From contig NZ_LT629750.1 of assembly GCF_900105125.1 (NCBI RefSeq), forward strand, positions 5,359,001-5,423,000: a stretch of DNA of 64,000 nucleotides. The letters run 5' to 3'. The notes under the pieces were generated by a model. It was given only the letters and a program-made list of their open reading frames with translations. It had not been told where the DNA came from and made no database searches. The position numbers and the translations under genes are program-made. Of the stretch, positions 48,643 to 57,866 are shown in pieces. This DNA comes from Bradyrhizobium canariense (GTDB lineage Bacteria; Pseudomonadota; Alphaproteobacteria; Rhizobiales; Xanthobacteraceae). The first letter of the stretch is position 1. Each line of letters begins with the position of its first letter.

Positions 48643-49491
48643 TCACTTTTCCGTCTCGACCAGTCCGCGTACGAACAGGCGCTGCATGAACACCACCACC
48701 GCAACCGGCGGCACCATGGCGAGCACGGCCGTGGCCATCGCGAGCTGCCATTCCGCCAACTCGTCGGTCGTCGTCAGCATCTTCTTGATGCCGGTGACGA
48801 TCGTCTGCATGGAATCCTGCGTGGTGATCAGGAGCGGCCACAGATATTGATTCCAGCCATAGATGAACTGGATCACGAACAGCGCCGCGATCGTCGTCAT
48901 CGACAGCGGCAGCAGCGTATCCCAGAAGAACCTGAAGGGTCCGGCGCCGTCGATCCGTGAAGCTTCCAGCAGCTCGTCCGGCACCGTCATGAAGAACTGA
49001 CGGAACAAGAGCGTGCCGGTCGCGGACGCGATCAAGGGCAGGATCAGCCCGGCATAGGTGTCCAGCATGTGCAGGTCGGACACGACCTTGTAAGTCGGAT
49101 AGATGCGGACCTCGACCGGCAGCATCAGGGTGATGAAGATGATCCAGAATGCGGTCTTGCGGAATGGAAAGCGAAAATACACCACCGCGTAGGCCGACAG
49201 GATCGAAATGAAGATCTTGCCGACCGCAATCCCGGTGGCCGAGACGAACGAATTGAACAGCAGGCGGCCGACCGGCTCGCGGTTGAAGCGCGAGGCCCCG
49301 ACAAAGACGGCACGGTAGTAGTTTTCCAGCGTATGCCCGCCCGGCAGAAGCGGCATATTGCCGCCGACCACGGTGGCCGCGTCGTGGGTCGAGGCAATGA
49401 ACGCGAGATAGACCGGGAAGCCGACGATGAATACGCCGAACGTCAGGATGGCATAGGCGATGATGTCATTCCATGGGCGGTGCTCGACCAT
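48643..49491 (-). CDS. ugpE: sn-glycerol-3-phosphate ABC transporter permease UgpE
   Basis: A 282-residue inner-membrane permease of the MalG type with six hydrophobic segments. The cytoplasmic coupling loop EASRIDGAGPFRFFWDTLLPLS matches the EAA motif. It overlaps the ugpA stop by 1 nt (TGATG), so the two permeases are translationally coupled. Confidence 0.92.
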   Translation of the reverse strand: MVEHRPWNDIIAYAILTFGVFIVGFPVYLAFIASTHDAATVVGGNMPLLPGGHTLENYYRAVFVGASRFNREPVGRLLFNSFVSATGIAVGKIFISILSAYAVVYFRFPFRKTAFWIIFITLMLPVEVRIYPTYKVVSDLHMLDTYAGLILPLIASATGTLLFRQFFMTVPDELLEASRIDGAGPFRFFWDTLLPLSMTTIAALFVIQFIYGWNQYLWPLLITTQDSMQTIVTGIKKMLTTTDELAEWQLAMATAVLAMVPPVAVVVFMQRLFVRGLVETEK

Positions 49492-50372
49492 CAGTATTGC
49501 ACCTTGCGTTCGACATAGCGGAACTGGATCGCGGTCAACGCGATCACGATGACCATCAGCACCACCGATTGCGCGGCCGAACTCCCGAGGTCGCCGCCGA
49601 GCCGTCCGTCCGCATAGACCTTGTAGACCATGGTCGTGGTCGCGCCGGCCGGACCGCCGCCCGTCACCGCATCGATGATGCCGAACGTATCGAAGAACAC
49701 GTAGACGATGTTCACGACCAGCAAAAAGAACGTGGTCGGTGACAGCAGCGGAAACACGATGGTCCAGAACCGTCGCATCGGTCCCGCGCCGTCGATCGCC
49801 CCGGCTTCAATCACGCTTTTGGGGATCGATTGCAGCCCCGCCAGGAAGAACAGGAAGTTGTAGGAGACCTGCTTCCACACCGCGGCCATCACCACCAGGA
49901 TCATGGCATGGGTGCCGTTCAGCAGCGGATTCCAGTCGAAGCCCAGCACGCGCAGCGGCCGCGCCAGCGTCCCGAGCGAGGGGTGGAACATGAAGAACCA
50001 CAACACACCGGCCACGGCCGGCGCCACCGCATAGGGCCAGATCATGAACGTCTTGAAGGTGGCGGCCGCCTTCAGGTTCTTGTCGGCCTGGGTAGCGAAC
50101 AACAGCGCAATGGCGAGCGACAGCGTCGCGACCAGCGACGAGAATATCAGCGTGGTCAGCATCGCCTTGTAATATTCGGGCTGCGCAAACAGCGCCTGGT
50201 AATTCTCCAGGCCGACAAATTCGGAAGATAGTCCGAATGCATCCTCGCGAAGAAAGGATTGCCAGACCGCCTGACTCGCCGGCCAGTAGAAGAAAACGAA
50301 TGTGATGATGAGCTGCGGCACGAGCAGCAGATATGGAAGCAGCTTACTGTTGAAGAAGGCCGACTTTTCCAT
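49491..50372 (-). CDS. ugpA: sn-glycerol-3-phosphate ABC transporter permease UgpA
   Basis: A 293-residue MalF-type permease. Six hydrophobic segments are visible, and the EAA loop [22 protein letters not shown] is near residue 195. The N-terminal [17 protein letters not shown] is typical. It follows ugpB by 73 nt. Confidence 0.92.
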   Translation of the reverse strand: MEKSAFFNSKLLPYLLLVPQLIITFVFFYWPASQAVWQSFLREDAFGLSSEFVGLENYQALFAQPEYYKAMLTTLIFSSLVATLSLAIALLFATQADKNLKAAATFKTFMIWPYAVAPAVAGVLWFFMFHPSLGTLARPLRVLGFDWNPLLNGTHAMILVVMAAVWKQVSYNFLFFLAGLQSIPKSVIEAGAIDGAGPMRRFWTIVFPLLSPTTFFLLVVNIVYVFFDTFGIIDAVTGGGPAGATTTMVYKVYADGRLGGDLGSSAAQSVVLMVIVIALTAIQFRYVERKVQY

Positions 50373-50445
50373 TCAGGGCGTCGTGGCGATCCGTGCGGGT
50401 GAAGAAAGCTCCCTCTTCGGAGCGAGAGGGAGCTTTCAGGATGAC

Positions 50446-51765
50446 CTACTTCACGGTTTTTTCAAAGGTCCGCAACATGGCATTGCCACGCGCCACGGCG
50501 CTGTCGAGCGCTTCCTTGGCGGTTTTCTGGCCCGCCAGCGCGGCTTCCATTTCCTCCGCCCAGATGTCGCGCATCTGCACCATGTTGCCGAAGCGCAGGC
50601 CGCGCGAATTCTCGGTCGGCTCCTTGTTGGTGAGCTCCTTGAGCGGGGTCTCCAGGATCGGATTCTTCTCATAGAAGCCGTCCGCCTTGGTCTTTTCGTA
50701 GGCCGCCTTGGTGATTGGGAGGTAGCCGGATTCCTGATGCAGCTTGGCCTGGCGGTCGGTGTCCGAGAGGAAGGTGAAGAATTTTGCGACGCCCTTGTAT
50801 TCCTCGGGCTTCTTGCCGCCCATCACCCACAGCGAAGCGCCGCCAATGATCGAATTCTGCGGTGCGCCCTGGACGTCGGGATAATAGGGCATCGGCGCCG
50901 AGGTGAAGTCGAATTTGGCGGTGCTCTTGGCGGTGGCGTAATAGCCCGACGACGTCAGGAAGATCGCGCATTCGCCGGAGGCGAAGCGGCTTTCGCTGGC
51001 ATTGCCGCGGCCGGAATAATCGTAGGTCTTGTCTTTCTGCAGGTCGATCAGGTTCTGCAGATGCCGGATATGCAGTGGGGAGTTGAACGTCAGCACGGTG
51101 TCGAAGCCGTCGAGGCCGTTCGCCTTGGTGCCGATCGGCACGTTGTGCCACGCGGAAAATTGTTCGATGTTGGCCCATGTCGCCCAGGCGTTGGAGAAGC
51201 CGCAGGTGGTGTGCCCGGCGGCCTTCAGCTTCTTGGCGGCATCGAAGACTTCCGGCCACGTCTTCGGAATCTCGGCGACGCCGGCTTTCTTCAGCTCATC
51301 CTTGTTGATCCACATCACCATCGACGACGAGTTGAAGGGAAACGACAGCATGTCGCCCTTTGATGTCGAGTAGTAGCCGGTGATGGCCGGAAGATAGGCC
51401 TTGGGGTCGAACGGCTCGCCGGCCTCCTTCATCAACTGGTAGACCGGCTTGATGGCGCCCGTGGCGCTCATCATGGTCGCGGTGCCGACCTCGAACACTT
51501 GAATGATGTGCGGGGCGTTGCCGGCGCGGAATGCGGCGATGCCGGCATTCATGGTGTCCGGATAGCTGCCCTTGAAGGTCGGGATGACCTTGTAGTCCGA
51601 CTGGCTGGCGTTGAAATCATCGGCGAGCTTGTTGACGATGTCGTTGTTGCCGCCGGTCATGGCGTGCCACCACTGAATCTCGATCACCGCGTGCGCGGGT
51701 GTCGCGGCGGCGAGCGCGAGTGTAAAGGCCGTGGCGATAGCCGCGCCGAATTTTCGAAGAGCCAT
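50446..51765 (-). CDS. ugpB: sn-glycerol-3-phosphate ABC transporter substrate-binding protein UgpB
   Basis: A 439-residue periplasmic binding protein. A signal peptide ends near residue 26 (AAATPAHA), then IEIQWWHAMTGGNNDIVNKLADDFN and AGNAPHIIQVFEVGTATMM, which are characteristic of UgpB. GGGGGAGA precedes the ATG at 51765. A PhoB-type direct repeat lies 57 bp upstream, so phosphate starvation probably induces the operon, letting the cell use glycerol-3-phosphate as a phosphate source. Confidence 0.93.
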   Translation of the reverse strand: MALRKFGAAIATAFTLALAAATPAHAVIEIQWWHAMTGGNNDIVNKLADDFNASQSDYKVIPTFKGSYPDTMNAGIAAFRAGNAPHIIQVFEVGTATMMSATGAIKPVYQLMKEAGEPFDPKAYLPAITGYYSTSKGDMLSFPFNSSSMVMWINKDELKKAGVAEIPKTWPEVFDAAKKLKAAGHTTCGFSNAWATWANIEQFSAWHNVPIGTKANGLDGFDTVLTFNSPLHIRHLQNLIDLQKDKTYDYSGRGNASESRFASGECAIFLTSSGYYATAKSTAKFDFTSAPMPYYPDVQGAPQNSIIGGASLWVMGGKKPEEYKGVAKFFTFLSDTDRQAKLHQESGYLPITKAAYEKTKADGFYEKNPILETPLKELTNKEPTENSRGLRFGNMVQMRDIWAEEMEAALAGQKTAKEALDSAVARGNAMLRTFEKTVK

Positions 51766-51821
51766 CAAATTTTCTCCCCCGTTGGACCGTCATCGTCGTT
51801 GTCGCGCGGTAGCAGCGCCGG

Positions 51822-51839
51822 ATGACGTGCAAATGACTG
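51822..51839 (-). promoter_or_regulatory. Candidate Pho box upstream of ugpB
   Basis: On the minus strand CAGTCAT and ACGTCAT are separated by 4 nt (11-nt period), resembling the PhoB site CTGTCAT-N4-CTGTCAT. Position 57-74 bp before the ugpB start is suitable for activation. Each half has one or two mismatches. Confidence 0.5.
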
Positions 51840-51925
51840 TATAAGCGAGCGGATGCTACGGGGGAAGCGCCGGCCTAGGAAGCAGGAAAATAGGCCAAGT
51901 TAGCCGCAGGTAGTTACGTCGAGAG

Positions 51926-51954
51926 CCATCGTCCCGCGAATACCGGGACGATGG
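51926..51954. terminator. Strong palindromic hairpin between ugpB and the CoA-transferase gene
   Basis: ccatcgtcccg (51926-51936) and cgggacgatgg (51944-51954) form a perfect 11-bp stem with a 7-nt loop. It lies just after the minus-strand CoA-transferase stop, so it could terminate that transcript, but no T-run follows. It could also be a dispersed repeat. Confidence 0.45.
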
Positions 51955-51967
51955 ATGACGAAGCAGC

Positions 51968-53173
51968 TTAGCGCTTCCGCTCGGGTCCGCAGACCGCGCC
52001 CTTGGCAACCAGGGCTTCGATCTCGCCCTTGGAATATCCGAATTCCGAAAGCACTTCCGAGGTGTGCTGGCTGAATTTCGGCGGCGTGCGGCGCAGGCTG
52101 GGTTTGCTGCGCTGAAGACGGATTGGCGAAGCGACCCCCTTGTACCAATCCTTCTCGATGACGTCGCCGCGATGGATGGTATGGGCGCTGGTGAGCGCCT
52201 GATCGATCGATTGCACCGGGCCGGCGGGAAGCCCCGCGGCCAGCAGGCGATCGCAGAGCGGTGCGGCGTCGTGCTGGCTGAACACGGCTGCGAGTTCAGC
52301 GCGCAATGCGTCGCGGTTGGCGATGCGGTCCTTGTTGCGCGCAAAGCGCGGATCGGTTCCGAGTTCGGGCTTGCTGATTTCCTTGGCCAGCTTGCGGAAG
52401 GTGCCGTCATTGCCGACGCCGATAAAGATGTCGTCGGTACGGGTCGGGAAGATCGCGTAAGGCACGAGGTTCGGATGCTCGTTGCCGGTGAGCTGCGGCG
52501 GCTTCCCGTGCATGAAATAATTCGCAGCGTGTGGATGCATGACGGCGAGGCCGGTTTCATACAGCGTGGTCTCGAGAAACTGCCCGAGTCCCGATCTCTG
52601 CCGTTCCGACAGCGCCATCAGAATGCCGATCGCCGCATAAAGCCCGGTGGTGATGTCCACCACGGGAACGCCGATGCGCATCGGGCCGCTTTGCGGCGAG
52701 CCGGTCGCCTTGATCATCCCGGTCATGGCCTGGATGATGGCGTCATAGCCGGGATTACCGCCGCGCGGACCGTCGGCGCCGAAACCGGAAATCCGGCAGT
52801 GCACGAGTTTCGGGAATTTCGCGCGCAGCACGTCGTTGCCGATGCCCCATTTGTCGAGCGTGCCCGGCTTGAAGTTCTCGATCAGCACGTCGGCGCCTTC
52901 CAGCATCTTCATCAGCACGGCGCGGCCGCCTTCCGATGCGAGGTCGAGCCCGATCGAGCGCTTGTTGCGGTTGATGCCGACGAAATAGGCCGCGTCTTCC
53001 TCGTGGAAGGGAGGTCCCCAGTCGCGCACCTCGTCGCCGGCGGGCGGCTCGACCTTGATCACATCGGCGCCGTGATCGGCGAGAATCTGCGTGCAGTAAG
53101 GGCCGCCCAGAACGCGCGTGAGATCGATCACGCGCAGTCCGGTCATCGCGCCGGGAGCCGCTAGGGAATTCAT
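51968..53173 (-). CDS. Class III CoA-transferase (CaiB/BaiF family)
   Basis: A 401-residue family III CoA-transferase. The N-terminal signature TGLRVIDLTRVLGGPYCTQILADHGADVIKVEPPAGDE is clear, with the FKPGTLDKWG and GYDAIIQAMTGMI motifs of formyl-CoA or succinyl-CoA transferases and a conserved VDITTGLYA. It is a different subfamily member from the gene at 15478-16665. AAGG lies 9 nt before the ATG. No adjacent lyase or dehydrogenase indicates its acid substrate. Confidence 0.9.
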   Translation of the reverse strand: MNSLAAPGAMTGLRVIDLTRVLGGPYCTQILADHGADVIKVEPPAGDEVRDWGPPFHEEDAAYFVGINRNKRSIGLDLASEGGRAVLMKMLEGADVLIENFKPGTLDKWGIGNDVLRAKFPKLVHCRISGFGADGPRGGNPGYDAIIQAMTGMIKATGSPQSGPMRIGVPVVDITTGLYAAIGILMALSERQRSGLGQFLETTLYETGLAVMHPHAANYFMHGKPPQLTGNEHPNLVPYAIFPTRTDDIFIGVGNDGTFRKLAKEISKPELGTDPRFARNKDRIANRDALRAELAAVFSQHDAAPLCDRLLAAGLPAGPVQSIDQALTSAHTIHRGDVIEKDWYKGVASPIRLQRSKPSLRRTPPKFSQHTSEVLSEFGYSKGEIEALVAKGAVCGPERKR

Positions 53174-53322
53174 GAAAACAACCTTCGCTCAAGCAGGGTT
53201 CGAGTGGAATTCCTGAGCTAGCGGTCTTCAGGCGCGGCAGCAATGCCTTCTCGCGCGTAGGCGCATGCCGGGACGGCCGTCGGCGTGCCTGGTTGCGGCG
53301 TGGCGAACCCTCCGTGCGACAA

Positions 53323-53351
53323 ATGGTCCGCCGATTGTCTCGGCGGACCAT
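53323..53351 (-). terminator. Hairpin terminator downstream of ohr
   Basis: atggtccgccga (53323-53334) and tcggcggaccat (53340-53351) make a perfect 12-bp stem with a 5-nt loop, 12 nt after the ohr stop. On the minus strand a short TTTG follows, so the T-run is weak. The rest of the 190-nt gap 53174-53363 shows no gene. Confidence 0.55.
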
Positions 53352-53363
53352 CCGGCGGTGTCG

Positions 53364-53789
53364 TTACACGACCGTCAGGCGCACATCCACATTGCCGCGG
53401 GTCGCGTTGGAATAGGGGCATACCTGGTGGGCTTTCTCGACCAGGGCCTCTGCTTCGGCGCGCGGAACGCCGGGCAAGGAGACGGCAAGTGCGATCTCCA
53501 GGCCGAAGCCGCCGGCCGAGCGCGGTCCGATCCCGACGGTGGAGGTCACCGACGCGTCCGCGGGCACCTTCGGGCCGCCTTGCGAGGCAACGAATTTCAT
53601 CGCGCCAATGAAGCAGGCGGCGTAGCCGGCGGCGAACAGCTGCTCGGGATTGTTGCCCGCACCGCCACCGCCACCGAGTTCCTTCGGCGTGGTGAGTTTG
53701 ACGTCCAACGCTCCGTCGAGGGTCGCGGCGTGGCCATCCCGGCCTCCGGTGGCCTTGGCACTGGTTTTGTAGAGGACATTCACGGACAT
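53364..53789 (-). CDS. ohr: Organic hydroperoxide resistance protein Ohr
   Basis: A 141-residue thiol peroxidase that reduces organic hydroperoxides with lipoylated protein partners. The peroxidatic Cys is in [14 protein letters not shown] and the resolving Cys in [13 protein letters not shown]. The N-terminal [18 protein letters not shown] is typical. AGGGAGA before the ATG at 53789 supports this start over one 17 codons upstream. It is divergent from ohrR and shares a strong palindrome with it. Confidence 0.95.
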   Translation of the reverse strand: MSVNVLYKTSAKATGGRDGHAATLDGALDVKLTTPKELGGGGGAGNNPEQLFAAGYAACFIGAMKFVASQGGPKVPADASVTSTVGIGPRSAGGFGLEIALAVSLPGVPRAEAEALVEKAHQVCPYSNATRGNVDVRLTVV

Positions 53790-53820
53790 GTCGGTCTCCC
53801 TGTTGGCGGTTTCGATCCAT

Positions 53821-53857
53821 TTATATTGCACACAATTCAATTGTGTACAATATAAAT
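53821..53857. promoter_or_regulatory. Main OhrR operator palindrome
   Basis: A 37-bp palindrome runs outward from a central c: tttatattg-c-acacaatt-c-aattgtgt-a-caatataaa, with only one mismatched pair. It lies between the divergent ohr and ohrR genes and contains the AATT-rich core typical of OhrR/MarR sites. Confidence 0.8.
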
Positions 53858-53876
53858 AACGTAAGCACGTGATTTA

Positions 53877-53890
53877 ATTGTTTGCAATTG
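53877..53890. promoter_or_regulatory. Second possible OhrR half-site pair
   Basis: aattg and caatt flank a 4-nt spacer 20 bp from the main palindrome, on the ohrR side. It could give cooperative binding or control ohrR separately. Confidence 0.4.
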
Positions 53891-53950
53891 ATTGCTCGCG
53901 TGCCCGAGCCCAAAATGAACCATGGGCGCTATCAGTTGGCGAGGTTGCTA

Positions 53951-54409
53951 ATGGCCAAGAAACACGTGGCGGACTTGCCGCTGCTGCTGGGTAATCAAGT
54001 CTGTTTCGCAGTCTATTCCACGGCGCATGCGTTCAACCGGGTCTACAAGCCGTTACTTGACCGGCTCGGACTGACCTATCCGCAATACCTGGTGATGCTG
54101 GTGCTGTGGGAGCGCGATGGCGTGCCGGTCAGGGATATCGGTGAACGGCTGTTTCTGGACTCCGGCACGCTCACGCCGCTGCTTAAGCGGCTGGAGGCAG
54201 CGGATCTGATCAAACGCACGCGCAGCACCGAAGATGAGCGGCAGGTGCTGATCGCGCTCACATCGCAAGGTCATGCCCTTCGGGAAAAAGCCCGGACAGT
54301 GCCTCAGTCCATCCTGGCCGCCTCGGCGTGCTCGGTCGGCGAACTATCGGCGTTGAAAAACGATCTCATCGCTCTTCGGGACCGGTTGAATGCCGCGCTC
54401 GATGACTAG
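53951..54409 (+). CDS. ohrR: MarR-family organic hydroperoxide sensor OhrR
   Basis: A 152-residue MarR-type repressor. The sensing Cys is in [25 protein letters not shown] near residue 20, and the winged HTH is [39 protein letters not shown]. Oxidation of the Cys by organic peroxides releases it from the ohr operator. GAGG upstream supports the ATG at 53951, although an earlier ATG at 53915 is possible. Confidence 0.93.
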   Translation: MAKKHVADLPLLLGNQVCFAVYSTAHAFNRVYKPLLDRLGLTYPQYLVMLVLWERDGVPVRDIGERLFLDSGTLTPLLKRLEAADLIKRTRSTEDERQVLIALTSQGHALREKARTVPQSILAASACSVGELSALKNDLIALRDRLNAALDD

Positions 54410-54483
54410 TCGCCGCGAGGCGACTTCAAATGATCACGGCGGGGGCCTCTGAGTTTTGTGGGGCGTCATGAAAGCCATCAACG

Positions 54484-54726
54484 TCAGAGGCGCTTCTTCG
54501 CAAACGCCCGACCGGAATGGGATTTGAGATATTTCTCGAATTCCAGCGCTTTATATTTGTCGCGGAAGGCGCAATACCAAACCAATTCCCAGGGCCTGAA
54601 TTTGGCGGTGTGGGTGGATTTGCCAGCATTGTGGTCGGATATTCGACGCTTCAAGTCTGCGGTGGCACCAATGTATTCCTGCTCTGGCGAGCTAATGCTG
54701 CGGATTATGTAGACGTACCACATCAA
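54484..54726 (-). CDS. GIY-YIG nuclease superfamily protein (YhbQ-like)
   Basis: An 80-residue single-domain GIY-YIG protein. The motif is degenerate WYVYIIRS...EYIGATADLKRRISDHNAG, followed by the conserved Arg, the HTAKFRPWELVWYCAF strand and a terminal FEKYLKSHSGRAFAKKR. Small members are common in Bradyrhizobium and lack an assigned substrate. It lies next to a pair of direct repeats and tRNA-Ala. Confidence 0.88.
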   Translation of the reverse strand: MMWYVYIIRSISSPEQEYIGATADLKRRISDHNAGKSTHTAKFRPWELVWYCAFRDKYKALEFEKYLKSHSGRAFAKKRL

Positions 54727-54730
54727 TCCT

Positions 54731-54808
54731 CCAGCCCGTCGTCGCTCTTCGGGCTATGCCGGGCATGCCTCGCCTTCGACTACGTGGCTGCGCCACGCGT
54801 AGCCGAAG
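54731..54808 (+). repeat. 78-bp direct repeat, copy 1
   Basis: This stretch, starting ccagcccgtcgtcgctcttc, recurs at 54866-54943 with two substitutions. Its right part is itself nearly palindromic (cttcgactacgtggc ... gccacgcgtagccgaag). The copies are 57 bp apart. Confidence 0.92.
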
Positions 54809-54865
54809 ACATAATAGCAAATAGATTTATGAAGATAGATGTAGCTATAGCTGTGCGTGCTGTCA

Positions 54866-54943
54866 CCAGCCCGTCGTCGCCCTTCGGGCTATGCCGGGCA
54901 CGCCTCGCCTTCGACTACGTGGCTGCGCCACGCGTAGCCGAAG
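54866..54943 (+). repeat. 78-bp direct repeat, copy 2
   Basis: Second copy of 54731-54808, ending 8 bp before the 3' end of tRNA-Ala. The AT-rich 57-bp spacer between copies differs in composition from its surroundings. Confidence 0.92.
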
Positions 54944-54951
54944 GCGAAGCG

Positions 54952-55027
<76 letters not shown>

Positions 55028-55095
55028 TGAACCTGACCTGCGCGTCTTGGGCAACGCGCGGGTTGGAAGACCCTGAACATAGTTCAGGGTTTATC

Positions 55096-55521
55096 TCAAG
55101 TCTCCTCGTCGCCGCCGACGTCGCCGATGATATCGGTGACGTCCTCGTCACCTTCTTCCTCGTCGGCGATGAAGGTCGAATCGTCATCATCATCGTCTTC
55201 GATGGTCTCGTCGATCTCGATGTCGTCCTCCGACTCGGGAACGACAGCCTTGACCTTGCCGGTGTTCTCTTCGGCATCGGCCTCCTCGAGCGAGACCAAC
55301 TCTTCGGCCTCGGCGGGCTCCGGCGTGACCTCGGCGGCAGAAGCCGCGGAAGCAGCCGCGGCACGCGCCGCATCGCCACGGGCCGCCCGCGGCGGAGCAA
55401 CCGGAGCAATCGGGACAACCTCGCCAGTATAGGGCGAGATCACCGGACTCTTGTTGAGGTCGTAGAATTTCTTACCCGTCGTCGGGCAAATGCGTTTGGT
55501 TCCGAGATCGGATTTGGCCAC
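55096..55521 (-). CDS. FYDLN_acid (TIGR02300) family protein
   Basis: A 141-residue alphaproteobacterial protein of unknown role. The conserved N-terminus reads VAKSDLGTKRICPTTGKKFYDLNKSPVISPYTG; the rest is Ala-rich and then extremely acidic, with long Glu/Asp runs in the last 60 residues. It starts at GTG at 55521 with AGGA about 10 nt upstream. A much longer reading frame upstream overlaps aroA on the other strand and is not credible. The gene is divergent from aroA. Confidence 0.9.
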   Translation of the reverse strand: MAKSDLGTKRICPTTGKKFYDLNKSPVISPYTGEVVPIAPVAPPRAARGDAARAAAASAASAAEVTPEPAEAEELVSLEEADAEENTGKVKAVVPESEDDIEIDETIEDDDDDDSTFIADEEEGDEDVTDIIGDVGGDEET

Positions 55522-55666
55522 GTGTGGAATCCTGGGAATTTCTGAAAAACGGTGCTTCACTTGGCTAGTTGAAGCGCTGCTGTCAATAGCGCTTTGCGGG
55601 ACTTCGACAGTGGCGTGACGCAGCCCGGCCCATGTGATACCTGCCGCCCCTGCAGAGGACACAATC

Positions 55667-57007
55667 TTGACCCATTCAGCTACCCCAGCGACGCCGCTCG
55701 AGGCCCGTTCGAGCGGTCCTTTGACCGGAAAGGCGCGCGTACCCGGCGACAAGTCGATTTCGCACCGCGCCCTGATCCTGGGGGCGCTGTCGGTCGGCGA
55801 AACCCGGATTTCGGGCCTGCTTGAGGGCGAAGACGTGCTCAACACCGCCAAATCCATGCGGGCGCTGGGCGCCAGGGTGGAACGGATCGGCGAATTCGCC
55901 TGGTCGGTTCACGGGGTTGGCGTCGCCGGTTTCGCGCAGCCCGAAGTTCCTCTTGATTTTGGCAATTCCGGTACCGGGTGCCGGCTGGTGATGGGCGCCG
56001 TCGCCGGCTGCCCGATTACCGCTGTTTTCGACGGCGACGCCTCGCTGCGCAGCAGGCCGATGCGGCGGGTGCTCGATCCCCTGGAACTGATGGGCGCGTG
56101 CGTGGGCAGCAGCGGCGAGGGCGGCCGACTGCCGCTGACGCTGAACGGCGCCCGCGACCCGCTGCCGATCCTCTACCGTACCCCGGTGGCGTCGGCGCAG
56201 ATCAAATCCGCAGTGCTGCTGGCGGGGCTGGCGGCGCCCGGGGTCACGACCGTGATCGAGACCGAAGCCAGCCGTGACCATACCGAACTGATGTTGAAGC
56301 ATTTCGGGGCACAGATCGTCTCGACGCCAGAGGGCGGTCATGGCCGCAAGATCGCGCTGACCGGGCAGCCTGAATTGCACGGCGCCGAAGTCGTGGTGCC
56401 GGCCGATCCGTCATCGGCGGCGTTTCCGCTGGTTGCGGCCCTGATCGTGGAAGGTTCCGACGTCGTGCTGTCCGATGTCATGACCAATCCGCTGCGCACC
56501 GGACTGTTCACGACGCTGCGCGAGATGGGCGCCTCGATCGAACAGAGCCATGTCCGCGGCGATGCCGGCGAGCCGATGGCGCAATTCCGGGTACGCGCCT
56601 CGCGATTGCGCGGGGTCGAGGTGCCGCCGGAGCGCGCGCCCTCGATGATCGACGAATATCTGGTGCTCGCGGTCGCGGCGGCCTTTGCCGAAGGCACCAC
56701 CATCATGCGCGGCCTGCAGGAATTGCGCGTCAAGGAATCCGACCGGCTGGAAGCGACCGCGGCGATGCTGCGGGTCAACGGCGTCAAGGTCGAGATCTCA
56801 GGCAACGACATGATCGTCGAAGGCATGGGCCATGTGGAGGGCGACGGCCTGGTCGCGACCCACATGGATCACCGCATCGCAATGTCGGCACTGGTGATGG
56901 GGCTCGCTTCCGACAAGCCGGTGAAGGTCGACGATACCGCCTTCATCGCCACCAGCTTTCCGGATTTCATTCCGATGATGCGATCACTTGGCGCGGAGTT
57001 TTCATGA
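55667..57007 (+). CDS. aroA: 3-phosphoshikimate 1-carboxyvinyltransferase (class II EPSP synthase)
   Basis: Sixth step of the shikimate pathway, joining PEP to shikimate-3-phosphate. The 446-residue protein has [15 protein letters not shown] near the N-terminus, [29 protein letters not shown], and [13 protein letters not shown] with the class II pattern [22 protein letters not shown] start at the TTG at 55667, where AGAGGA is 8 nt upstream; a GTG at 55634 is possible. The stop overlaps the cmk start by 4 nt. Confidence 0.95.
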   Translation: MTHSATPATPLEARSSGPLTGKARVPGDKSISHRALILGALSVGETRISGLLEGEDVLNTAKSMRALGARVERIGEFAWSVHGVGVAGFAQPEVPLDFGNSGTGCRLVMGAVAGCPITAVFDGDASLRSRPMRRVLDPLELMGACVGSSGEGGRLPLTLNGARDPLPILYRTPVASAQIKSAVLLAGLAAPGVTTVIETEASRDHTELMLKHFGAQIVSTPEGGHGRKIALTGQPELHGAEVVVPADPSSAAFPLVAALIVEGSDVVLSDVMTNPLRTGLFTTLREMGASIEQSHVRGDAGEPMAQFRVRASRLRGVEVPPERAPSMIDEYLVLAVAAAFAEGTTIMRGLQELRVKESDRLEATAAMLRVNGVKVEISGNDMIVEGMGHVEGDGLVATHMDHRIAMSALVMGLASDKPVKVDDTAFIATSFPDFIPMMRSLGAEFS

Positions 57008-57642
57008 TTATTGCCATCGATGGACCGGCCGCCTCGGGGAAAGGCACGCTCGGCAAGCGGCTCGCCCATCACTACGGCTATCGCCACCTCGATACCGGTG
57101 TGATCTACCGCGCGGTCGCCAAGGCGCTGCTGGACGCCGGCGCCGAACTCACCGATGAGGCGCAGGCGGTCGCCGTAGCGATGGAACTCGATCCCGAAAA
57201 GTTCGGAGATCCCGTCCTGAAGACCCAGAGGGTGGGCGAAGCCGCCTCGGTGGTCTCGGCGATCCCGCGGGTGCGGGAGGCGCTGGTTGATTTTCAGCGG
57301 CATTTCGCCGCCGGACCGCCTGGCGCGGTGCTCGACGGCCGCGATATCGGAACGGTGATCTGCCCGGATGCCGATGTGAAGATCTTCGTCGTGGCCGACC
57401 CCAAGGTCCGCGCCCGCCGCCGCACGCTGGAGGCCAAGGCTCGCGGCGAGGACGCCGACGAGGCGCGGGTACTGGCGGATATCCTTGCACGTGACGAACG
57501 TGACCAGAATCGCGCCACGGCTCCTTTAAAGGCAGCGGCGGATGCTTACTTGCTTGATAACTCGCATTTGGATATAGAAAGCGGCGTCCGGGCCGCCATC
57601 GACATTGTCGAGGCCGTCCGAGCGGGCCGGCAGCGGGTTTGA
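57004..57642 (+). CDS. cmk: Cytidylate kinase
   Basis: Phosphorylates CMP and dCMP with ATP. The P-loop is [18 protein letters not shown] at the N-terminus, followed by [18 protein letters not shown] and the [13 protein letters not shown] motif that binds CMP. Length is 212 residues. It is translationally coupled to aroA, and rpsA lies 224 nt downstream, a common order in proteobacteria. Confidence 0.96.
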   Translation: MIIAIDGPAASGKGTLGKRLAHHYGYRHLDTGVIYRAVAKALLDAGAELTDEAQAVAVAMELDPEKFGDPVLKTQRVGEAASVVSAIPRVREALVDFQRHFAAGPPGAVLDGRDIGTVICPDADVKIFVVADPKVRARRRTLEAKARGEDADEARVLADILARDERDQNRATAPLKAAADAYLLDNSHLDIESGVRAAIDIVEAVRAGRQRV

Positions 57643-57866
57643 GCCCCTGCCGTCATTGGAGGAAAGCCCGCTCTCAGGTTCTTGAAGTCGATAAGCTCGT
57701 TTCAGGTCCCGGATAAAATCAACGTATTTCATGTGCAGGCATGCTGCTGGCCCGCCCTCGCGATTTGTCGCGGCGAGCGGACGTTAGGGTTTGCGGACCT
57801 CTGACACCTCACACGCGATACGCCCCTTAACCCGAATGGCCGGCGATACCCGCATCTGGAGAACAA

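Noticed and set aside
55522..55857. N-terminal extension of the FYDLN_acid protein
   Set aside because: The extension overlaps the aroA 5' end on the other strand, lacks family similarity, and the conserved protein begins at the GTG at 55521.
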